Positions 57,990-64,000 of a stretch of DNA of 64,000 bases are shown in pieces (within the stretch, counting starts at the first letter, position 1; each line of letters opens with the position of its first letter). Below the pieces are notes generated by a model, which made no database searches, was not told the origin of the DNA, and saw only the letters and a list, made by a program, of their open reading frames with translations. The stretch is from Fibrobacter sp. Its GTDB lineage: Bacteria; Fibrobacterota; Fibrobacteria; Fibrobacterales; Fibrobacteraceae. The position numbers and the translations under genes are program-made. Location: positions 62,001 to 126,000 of the forward strand of contig JAKSIB010000001.1 in the NCBI GenBank assembly GCA_024399065.1. Direction: 5' to 3'.

Positions 57990-60683
57990 ATGAAGAAACT
58001 TTTCAGATTTCGCAAGTCGCCTGCAAAGAGGGCTGTGTACAATAGCGAATATGCCCGCTATGTTTCCCACATTTCCTTGGAACAGGTCTATGATAAGTTG
58101 AAGGCTTCGAAGCAGGGGCTTTCCGAAGAAGTGGTGGCTCACCGTCAAAAGAAGTACGGCAAGAATGTCATTGAGCATGAAAAGCGTACGAATCCGACGA
58201 AACTGTTCATTTCTGCGTTCATTAATCCGTTCATCGGGATTTTGACTGTTCTGGTGATTATTTCCTTTGTTCTTGACGTGATGATGGCTGAGGCGGGAGA
58301 ACAGGACTGGACAACGATCATCATCATTACCACGATGGTGGTGTTCTCTGCCATCTTGCGCTTTGTGCAGGAACTGAAGGCTGGCCGCAGTAGCGATGCG
58401 CTTTTGAAGATGGTAACCAACACCTGTTATGCGGAGCGCCCGGGTGGTGGCGAAATTCCTGTGGAGGAATTGGTGCCCGGTGACCTGATTTGGCTTTCTG
58501 CAGGCGATATGATTCCTGCGGACTTGCGCATTGTTGGTGCCAAGGACTTTTTTGTGAGCCAGTCCAGCTTGACCGGCGAAAGTGATAGTATCGAGAAGGT
58601 GCCTGACTTACGCATCCATACGGATAACGAGGAAGGCAACGGCTCTGTAATCGACTTGAACAACCTTGCCTTTATGGGTTCCAATGTGGTGAGCGGTACT
58701 GCTATCGGTATTGTGTTCGCTACGGGAAATTCCACATACCTGGGGACCATTGCAAAGTCCATTGCGGGTCATCGCGCTGAAACTGCCTTTGATAAGGGTA
58801 TTTCGAAGGTCTCGCTTTTGCTGATCCGCTTTATGCTGGTGATGGTTCCTTTTGTATTCCTCGTGAACGGGATTACAAAGGGCGACTGGTTTGAGGCGTT
58901 TATTTTTGCAGTTTCCATTGCGGTGGGCCTGACTCCCGAAATGCTGCCCATGATTGTGACGGCGAACCTGGCCAAGGGTGCTGTTCGCATGTCCAAGAAG
59001 AAGGTGATTGTAAAGGACTTGAATGCTATCCAGAATTTCGGTGCAATGAATATTCTGTGCACCGACAAGACGGGAACTTTGACCCGCGACAAGGTGGAGC
59101 TGGTCCGTTATATCAATGCCGATGGCAAGGAAGACAAGGCCCGCCGCATTTTGCGTCACGCCTTCTTTAACAGCTATTTTTCAACGGGTATTAAGAACCT
59201 GATGGATAAGGCCATTGTGGAGCATGTTAACGAGCTGGGTAAGCCTTTGGATGTTCTTGTGGAAGATTACCAGAAGGTAGATGAAATTCCTTTTGACTTT
59301 ACTCGCCGCAGGATGTCTGTGGTGGTGGAAGATAAGCAGGGCAAGCGCCAGATTATTACCAAGGGCGCTGTTGAAGAAATGATCAGCATTTGCTCCCACT
59401 GCGAACTGGACGGTCAGATTATTCCCATGACGGGTAACATGCATACCATGGCCATGAACATTGTTCATGAAATGAACCATAATGGAATGCGTGTGCTTGC
59501 CGTGGCACAGAAGTCCTTTGTTGAAAAGGCCGGCGAATTCTCCGTGGACGATGAACAGGAAATGGTGCTTATCGGGTACCTGGCTTTCCTGGATCCTCCC
59601 AAGGAATCTGCAGCCGCAGCCATTGAACAGTTGAACCAGTGTGGCGTGGAAGTGAAGGTGCTGAGCGGCGACAATGATGCGGTTGTGCGTACCATTGCAA
59701 AGCGGGTCGGCCTGAAGACTCCTGGTGGAAACGGTCGCGAGGAACTGCGTTGCATTACGGGGCCTGAATTTGAAAAGATGACAGATGAAGAAAAGGTTCT
59801 CGCCGTCAACTACAATCAGGTTTTTGCAAAGCTCACGCCTCACCAGAAAACGGAAATTATAAAGCTATTGCAAGACGCAGACAACACCGTGGGCTTCCTA
59901 GGTGATGGCATCAACGATGCCGCAGCACTACGCCAGTCTGATATCGGTATTTCTGTGGATTCCGCAGTGGATATTGCCAAGGAAAGTGCGGACATCATCT
60001 TGCTGGAAAAGGACCTGATGGTTCTTGAACAGGGTGTGCTTTCTGGCCGCGAAACTTTTGGCAATATCGTGAAGTACATCAAGATGACAGCTTCCTCGAA
60101 TTTTGGGAACATGTTCTCGGTGTTGGCGGCCTCTGCGTTCTTGCCGTTCTTGCCCATGCTTTCCATTCATCTGATTGTGCAGAACTTGCTTTATGATATT
60201 TCCCAGACGGCAATTCCCTTTGACAGCATGGATAAGGAATTTTTGATGAAGCCCCGCAAATGGGATAGTTCAGATCTCTCCAGATTCATGATTTTCATTG
60301 GCCCCATTTCCAGTATTTTTGATATTGCGACTTATCTTTTGATGTGGTATGTTTTTGGCTGTCAGTCTCCCGAAGCCCAGACTCTTTTCCAGAGCGGATG
60401 GTTTATCGAAGGATTGCTCTCCCAGACTCTCATTGTCCACATGATTCGTACCCGCCGCATCCCGTTCTTCCAGAGCACTGCCGCAAAGCCTCTGATGATC
60501 ATGACCATGGTCATTATGGCCATAGGCGTAGCCATTCCCTTCAGCCCCTTCGGCGCATACATCGGCCTTGTCCCGCTGCCCCTTAGCTATTTCCCCTGGC
60601 TCTTCGGCATTCTGGGCTGCTATTGTGTGCTGACCCAGCTGATAAAGACTTGGTACATCCGCCGTTTCGGCAAGTGGCTGTAA
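57990..60683 (+). CDS. mgtA: Mg2+-importing P-type ATPase MgtA
   Basis: 897 aa, P3B-type ATPase that brings Mg2+ into the cell. Motifs: LTGES (actuator), phosphorylated Asp in CTDKTGTLTRD, ITKGAVEEM (nucleotide binding), and GDGINDAAALRQSDIGISVD (hinge). About ten membrane helices and the N-terminal RFRKSPAKRAVYNSEYARYV basic stretch fit MgtA/MgtB. It is divergent from the restriction-modification pair, with repeats upstream that match those of the two-component system. Confidence 0.95.
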   Translation: MKKLFRFRKSPAKRAVYNSEYARYVSHISLEQVYDKLKASKQGLSEEVVAHRQKKYGKNVIEHEKRTNPTKLFISAFINPFIGILTVLVIISFVLDVMMAEAGEQDWTTIIIITTMVVFSAILRFVQELKAGRSSDALLKMVTNTCYAERPGGGEIPVEELVPGDLIWLSAGDMIPADLRIVGAKDFFVSQSSLTGESDSIEKVPDLRIHTDNEEGNGSVIDLNNLAFMGSNVVSGTAIGIVFATGNSTYLGTIAKSIAGHRAETAFDKGISKVSLLLIRFMLVMVPFVFLVNGITKGDWFEAFIFAVSIAVGLTPEMLPMIVTANLAKGAVRMSKKKVIVKDLNAIQNFGAMNILCTDKTGTLTRDKVELVRYINADGKEDKARRILRHAFFNSYFSTGIKNLMDKAIVEHVNELGKPLDVLVEDYQKVDEIPFDFTRRRMSVVVEDKQGKRQIITKGAVEEMISICSHCELDGQIIPMTGNMHTMAMNIVHEMNHNGMRVLAVAQKSFVEKAGEFSVDDEQEMVLIGYLAFLDPPKESAAAAIEQLNQCGVEVKVLSGDNDAVVRTIAKRVGLKTPGGNGREELRCITGPEFEKMTDEEKVLAVNYNQVFAKLTPHQKTEIIKLLQDADNTVGFLGDGINDAAALRQSDIGISVDSAVDIAKESADIILLEKDLMVLEQGVLSGRETFGNIVKYIKMTASSNFGNMFSVLAASAFLPFLPMLSIHLIVQNLLYDISQTAIPFDSMDKEFLMKPRKWDSSDLSRFMIFIGPISSIFDIATYLLMWYVFGCQSPEAQTLFQSGWFIEGLLSQTLIVHMIRTRRIPFFQSTAAKPLMIMTMVIMAIGVAIPFSPFGAYIGLVPLPLSYFPWLFGILGCYCVLTQLIKTWYIRRFGKWL

Positions 60684-60707
60684 GCTGGAATGTTGAAAAC
60701 GTAAAGC

Positions 60708-60767
60708 ATAAATCGCGCGTAACGGCGCGAGAAATGTTGCGAGTAACGTCGCAAGTGATGTCGCAAA
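60708..60767. repeat. degenerate 12-bp tandem repeat after mgtA
   Basis: TAACGGCGCGAG, AAATGTTGCGAG, TAACGTCGCAAG and TGATGTCGCAAA follow each other from 60720 to 60767, with a weaker fifth unit at 60708-60719. Consensus wrAyGtyGCrAG. It lies 25 bp after the mgtA stop. No T-run follows. Confidence 0.6.
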
Positions 60768-60817
60768 AAGGGAAGAACGGCAGAAATGTCGTTCTCCTCT
60801 TGTTTTTTGGAATGAAT

Positions 60818-60835
60818 GTTCGTATATTTACGAAC
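60818..60835. promoter_or_regulatory. ArsR operator at its own promoter
   Basis: GTTCGTA-TATT-TACGAAC, a 7-bp inverted repeat overlapping a TATATTTA -10-like sequence and 10 bp ahead of the ATG. The same half-site occurs at 61215-61230. Confidence 0.75.
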
Positions 60836-60845
60836 GGAGGTGAAT

Positions 60846-61172
60846 ATGGCAGAAAAAAAGTATTGTGAAGAAACCGAAAAACTGGCGAGAATTGCCAAGG
60901 CTCTTGCTCACCCCGCAAGGATTGCCATTGTGCAATTCCTGGCGAAGCAGGATACCTGCTACTTTGGGGATATTCACGAAGAACTGCCTATTGCCAAGGC
61001 GACTGTCAGCCAGCATTTGAAGGAACTGAAGGACGCGGGCTTGATCCAGGGCGAGATTGAAGCGCCGAAGGTTAAGTACTGCATTGATCGTGAAAACTGG
61101 AAGTTGGCAAAGGCGCTTTTCAAGGATTTCTTCAATATGGAACTTTGTAAAAAGAAATCCTGTTGTAAGTAG
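60846..61172 (+). CDS. ArsR-family metal(loid)/redox repressor
   Basis: 108 aa from ATG 60846 with GGAGGTGAAT upstream. Winged-helix: EKLARIAKALAHPARIAIVQ, ITxxL-like FGDIHEELPIAKATVSQHLK, EIEAPKVKYCI. Possible ligand Cys are in DTCYFG (recognition region), KYC, and the tail LCKKKSCCK. It is not the usual CVC-type metal site of ArsR, so the inducer could be a thiophilic metal(loid) or a redox signal. It likely represses itself and the thioredoxin-permease genes. Confidence 0.9.
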   Translation: MAEKKYCEETEKLARIAKALAHPARIAIVQFLAKQDTCYFGDIHEELPIAKATVSQHLKELKDAGLIQGEIEAPKVKYCIDRENWKLAKALFKDFFNMELCKKKSCCK

Positions 61173-61214
61173 TCAAAATCCCTGCAAGGCAGGGATAAAT
61201 TTTTAACCTTATTG

Positions 61215-61230
61215 TTCGTAGTTCTACGAA
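61215..61230. promoter_or_regulatory. second ArsR operator before the thioredoxin-like gene
   Basis: TTCGTA-GTTC-TACGAA, followed by a further half-site TAACGAAC (61231-61238). It lies 41 bp ahead of the thioredoxin-like gene and matches the ArsR site at 60818. Confidence 0.75.
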
Positions 61231-61271
61231 TAACGAACATAAAAAGCGGAATAATTCGCAAAGGAAACAAA

Positions 61272-61505
61272 ATGAAAAACATCAAGATTCTTGTCAGTGA
61301 ATGCAAATGCAACCAGTCCTTCGCCGATTCCGTAGAGCGAATCGTCAAGGAAATGGAAATCGAGGCGACCGTTACTCGTATTGACGATATCGTTCAGATG
61401 ATTCCCTACAATGTAATGTCTCTCCCTGCCTTGGTGGTGGATGAAAAAGTGGTGGCCAAGGGTAAAATCAACGATGACGAAATCCGCAAGGTGCTGAGTA
61501 AATAA
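61272..61505 (+). CDS. thioredoxin-fold small redox protein with altered CxxC
   Basis: 77 aa. The fold of the MTH895-like glutaredoxin/thioredoxin group: IKILVSECKCNQSFADSV, then YNVMSLPALVVDEKVVAKGK (cis-Pro loop SLPALVVD). Relatives have GCxxC; here the site is ECKC, leaving Cys-x-Cys (residues 11 and 13). Such proteins usually accompany ArsP/DUF318 permeases. The upstream Met in the same frame would include the operator, so ATG 61272 after AAAGGAAAC is chosen. Confidence 0.85.
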   Translation: MKNIKILVSECKCNQSFADSVERIVKEMEIEATVTRIDDIVQMIPYNVMSLPALVVDEKVVAKGKINDDEIRKVLSK

Positions 61506-61517
61506 TCAAAGGTTTAT

Positions 61518-62519
61518 ATGATCCAGCAGTTTGCAGATTGGCTTATCTATGGCTTGTGTGGCCTGGATGCAGCTTCCCGTTTAGGGGCCGCGCTTGACTT
61601 TTTTGTGTACGATTCCATAAAGATTGTGCTGTTGCTTTTTGCCATCAGTTTCTTGATGGGAATTGTGAACGCCTATTTTCCGGTGGAGCGACTTCGCAAT
61701 TTCTTGACGACTCATAAGCTGTTTGGTTTGCAGTATTTGCTGGCTGCACTTTTCGGGGCGGTAACTCCTTTTTGTTCCTGTTCCAGCATTCCGCTGTTTA
61801 TCGGCTTTGTGAAAGGCGGAATACCACTGGGGGTGACATTTGCATTCCTGATCACTTCGCCTTTGGTCAATGAAGTTGCTGTGGCCATGCTTGCTGCAAC
61901 ATTCGGCTGGAAGGTGACTGTGATTTATGTGACCAGCGGAATTTTGATGGGGGCGGTTTTAGGAGCAATCCTTGGCAAATTTAAATTGGAGCGGTTGTTG
62001 AGCCCGTGGGTACGGCAGATTCAGGAAATGTCCGCTCAAATGGCTGCGGGTACCGACGCAAACCTGGGCGACGGCGAACCTAGCGAAGCCCCGCGTCCCA
62101 CCATCTTCCAGCGCCTCCCAAGCATCGCACATGGATCCTTGAACATTGTCCGCGGCGTAATCCTCTATGTAATTATCGGTATCGGCATTGGTGCGGCCAT
62201 GCATGGCTACGTGCCTACAGGATTTTTTGAGAATTTTCTTTCTTCGGAGCATTGGTACGCCGTTCCTCTGGCTGTGATTTTGGCGGTGCCCATGTATTCC
62301 AATGCGGCCGGCGTTGTGCCCATTATCGAGGTGCTGGTGGCCAAGGGCGTTGCCATTGGAACAGCCCTCTCCTTCATGATGGCGGTGGTGGGGCTTTCTC
62401 TACCTGAGGCCATGATGCTAAAGAAAGTCATGTCCCTAAAGCTTCTGCTGATTTTCTTCGGAACAGTTGCCCTGAGCATCATTGTGCTTGGACTGTTGTT
62501 TAATGGGGTTGGAGTATAA
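61518..62519 (+). CDS. ArsP/DUF318-family permease
   Basis: 333 aa, about eight to nine membrane helices. The family core is TPFCSCSSIPLFIGFVKGGI (with the Cys pair of ArsP) and TFAFLITSPLVNEVAVAM. ArsP exports trivalent methyl- or aromatic arsenicals; related members export other metabolites. The central cytoplasmic linker (~170-200) is variable. Operon with the ArsR and the thioredoxin-like protein, 12 bp after the latter; together they form an arsenical or metal response module. Confidence 0.88.
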   Translation: MIQQFADWLIYGLCGLDAASRLGAALDFFVYDSIKIVLLLFAISFLMGIVNAYFPVERLRNFLTTHKLFGLQYLLAALFGAVTPFCSCSSIPLFIGFVKGGIPLGVTFAFLITSPLVNEVAVAMLAATFGWKVTVIYVTSGILMGAVLGAILGKFKLERLLSPWVRQIQEMSAQMAAGTDANLGDGEPSEAPRPTIFQRLPSIAHGSLNIVRGVILYVIIGIGIGAAMHGYVPTGFFENFLSSEHWYAVPLAVILAVPMYSNAAGVVPIIEVLVAKGVAIGTALSFMMAVVGLSLPEAMMLKKVMSLKLLLIFFGTVALSIIVLGLLFNGVGV

Positions 62520-62584
62520 GCGGCAATTTTTTTTGCGTCTTACCCCTTGACCTTGAGTTAACTCTAGGTGTTATATTGGAGGGT

Positions 62585-63515
62585 ATGAAAAAGCTTTTAC
62601 TGAAAATCCTGCCAATCTTTATTCTTGCAAATATGACTTACGCTCAGAAGCCCATCGATACCCATTCCCCAGTGGAGTCTTGAAAAGCATATCAAGTTTA
62701 TGGATGCCGCCGGCATACAGACTTCCGTTTTAACATTGCCTGCGCCGCAACCTTGGTTTGGTGACAGCGTTGAAAGCGCTCAGCTGATCCGCAAAATAAA
62801 TGAGGAAATGGCTGAAGTGAAGGCTATACATAAAGGCCGATTCCTTTTCTGTGCCACCTTGCCATTGCCTGATGTCGATGCAGCTATTCGCGAAGCCATT
62901 TATGCTCTTGACACCTTGCACGCCGATGGTGTTAAGCTAGCCTCTAATAGCCGCGGGCTTTATTTGGGAGATCCCGCGCTTGACCCACTTATGAAGGTGC
63001 TGAATGAACGTGGGGCGGTTATCATTACCCACCCTCACAAGCCTTCTGCCGTAAATAAGGAATTGACTTCTGTTGTGCCGCTGGCTTCCTACGAATATCT
63101 GGCGGAAACCTCTCGGGCGGTGTTGAATATGGTGGGCCACAACATTACGGTTCGGTTCCCGAAGTTGAAAATCGTGGTGCCCCACTGCGGTTCTTTCTTG
63201 CCGCTGGCCGTGCCTCGCATGCAAAGCCTGATGCCCGTCATGAATAACGTTGGGTATTTGAAGGGCGTTGATATTGCCAAGAATTTGGAAGCTTTCTACT
63301 ACGATTTGGCAGGGGCTGCAACTCCAGAAACCATTCGTGAACTTTTGACAATTACCACCCCCGACCATCTGCTTTATGGAACGGATTATCCCTACGTCGC
63401 AGAACCGGTTCTGATAAAGAACTTGTCTATTCTAAAGAAAAACCTGCAAGAAATTGTTCCTCAAAATGTAGAACAGGTCCTGTACAAAAATGCTCAGAGT
63501 TTGTTTGGGGAGTAA
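62585..63515 (+). pseudogene. exported amidohydrolase (ACMSD-like), N-terminal deletion and frameshift
   Basis: ATG 62585 begins a signal peptide (KLLLKILPIFILANMTYA) and the first strand of an amidohydrolase barrel, QKPIDTHS, where an HxH metal motif is expected, but stops at 62681. Another frame resumes with WSLEKHIKFMDAAGIQTSVL and runs to 63515 with KIVVPHCGSFLPLAVPRMQS (metal His) and LLYGTDYPYV (catalytic Asp). The ~30-40 residues between IDTH and WSLEKH are lost. So the metal site is incomplete. The remainder is intact, suggesting recent loss. Confidence 0.88.
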
Positions 63516-63527
63516 ATCTCAATAACG

Positions 63528-64000
63528 TTATATTGTCTTAATCACTTTCGCAGGAACGCCGCCTACCACGGTTTTGGGGGCGACGTTTTTGTTTACTACG
63601 GCGCCTGCCGCAACAATGGCTCCGTCACCGATGGTAACGCCCGGGAGAATGGTTGCGTTGGAACCGATCCACACGTTTTTACCGATGTGGATGGGTTTGG
63701 GGTACATATCTCCGCGATGTTCCGGTTCGGGGGCGTGATTCAATGTGGCGAGAACGACGTTGTGACCGATGAGGGCACCGTCGTCGATGGTGATGCCACC
63801 TTGATCCTGGAATTTGCAGCCGGCGTTAATGAATACCCGTTTGCCGATTTTGATGTTTCTGCCGCAGTCCGTATTGAAGGGCGGGAACAGCCCGAAAGAT
63901 TCATCGACAGGCTCGCCGATCAGCTCCGAAAACAGCTTGCGGATTTCGGCAGGCTCGTGATAGCCTGTGTTAATTTCCGCAGTGATTTTCAAGGCCCGCT
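63528..64000 (-). CDS. sugar O-acetyltransferase, left-handed beta-helix type, N-terminus outside the window
   Basis: About 157 residues are visible, and the frame is open to the window end, so the start is probably beyond 64000. The hexapeptide repeats are clear: [40 protein letters not shown] (catalytic His), [40 protein letters not shown]. It belongs to the maltose/galactoside O-acetyltransferase group using acetyl-CoA. The acceptor sugar is unknown. It is convergent with the amidohydrolase pseudogene, 12 bp apart. Confidence 0.88.
   Translation of the reverse strand, partial: RALKITAEINTGYHEPAEIRKLFSELIGEPVDESFGLFPPFNTDCGRNIKIGKRVFINAGCKFQDQGGITIDDGALIGHNVVLATLNHAPEPEHRGDMYPKPIHIGKNVWIGSNATILPGVTIGDGAIVAAGAVVNKNVAPKTVVGGVPAKVIKTI

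Overview
The window looks like a chromosome segment of a Fibrobacter species (phylum Fibrobacterota). The main reasons are family-level. There is a FISUMP (Fibrobacter succinogenes major paralogous domain) lipoprotein at 18902-19765 and two members of the TIGR02147 Fibrobacter paralogous family (20850-21722, 29434-30300). Several lipoproteins have Ser-rich linkers behind the lipobox, one of them an expansin-like wall-loosening protein (6810-7817). There are many outer-membrane barrel proteins. Several genes have a TAnnTTTG-type -10 element, as known from the Fibrobacteres-Chlorobi-Bacteroidetes group. No rRNA, tRNA or CRISPR array was seen. The assignment is inference; no database search was possible.

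Layout. 1-5.2 kb: the end of an rRNA 2'-O-methyltransferase gene, pyrF, an MCE/MlaD lipid-transport protein and an M18 aminopeptidase. 5.3-10.4 kb: two TPR/Bat-like envelope proteins, the expansin lipoprotein, a small barrel protein, and a Y-family polymerase overlapping a YolD-like partner. 10.4-17.7 kb: a GGDEF/PAS protein, an EF-G-like GTPase carrying an in-frame palindromic repeat, a DUF58 protein, a YkvA-like protein and a Fic protein with a damaged active site. 17.7-19.8 kb: frameshifted small genes and the FISUMP lipoprotein. 19.9-27.7 kb: prmA with an inserted element at its 3' end, ygiQ, a MATE exporter, azlCD and an exported nitroreductase. 27.9-34.4 kb: two tandem barrel proteins with a TIGR02147 protein and a lipoprotein, then queH, a large barrel-like protein and rsmG. 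34.5-42.1 kb: a PorV-type barrel with an inserted beta-propeller, a triple-FKBP isomerase, and a sulfur module (Rrf2 regulator, metY, cysK). 42.1-47.6 kb: a lysE remnant, ttcA, pdxT-pdxS with divergent pdxR, an araC remnant and tetR. 47.6-52.4 kb: a GH13 enzyme under apparent TetR control, and an AraC-linked operon of CMD-cupin, flavodoxin and ABM monooxygenase genes. 52.4-57.7 kb: a three-gene DUF3791/DUF3990 ADP-ribosyltransferase-like cassette, a two-component system and a type II restriction-modification pair. 57.9-64 kb: MgtA, an ArsR-thioredoxin-permease module, an amidohydrolase pseudogene and a LbH acetyltransferase cut by the window end.

How genes work together. Cysteine synthesis (metY, cysK) sits behind an Rrf2 regulator with repeated CCTA-N9-TAGG sites. 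PLP synthesis (pdxST) is divergent from its likely MocR regulator, with three 11-bp repeats between them. The two-component system and mgtA share TTAGAA direct repeats although a restriction-modification pair lies between them. TetR and ArsR genes each have matching palindromes at their own and their target promoters.

The clearest unusual features are small hairpin repeats that have entered coding sequences (a Bat-like gene, the EF-G-like gene and the prmA tail), the propeller-in-barrel fusion, the ART-like cassette, and a cluster of decayed genes.
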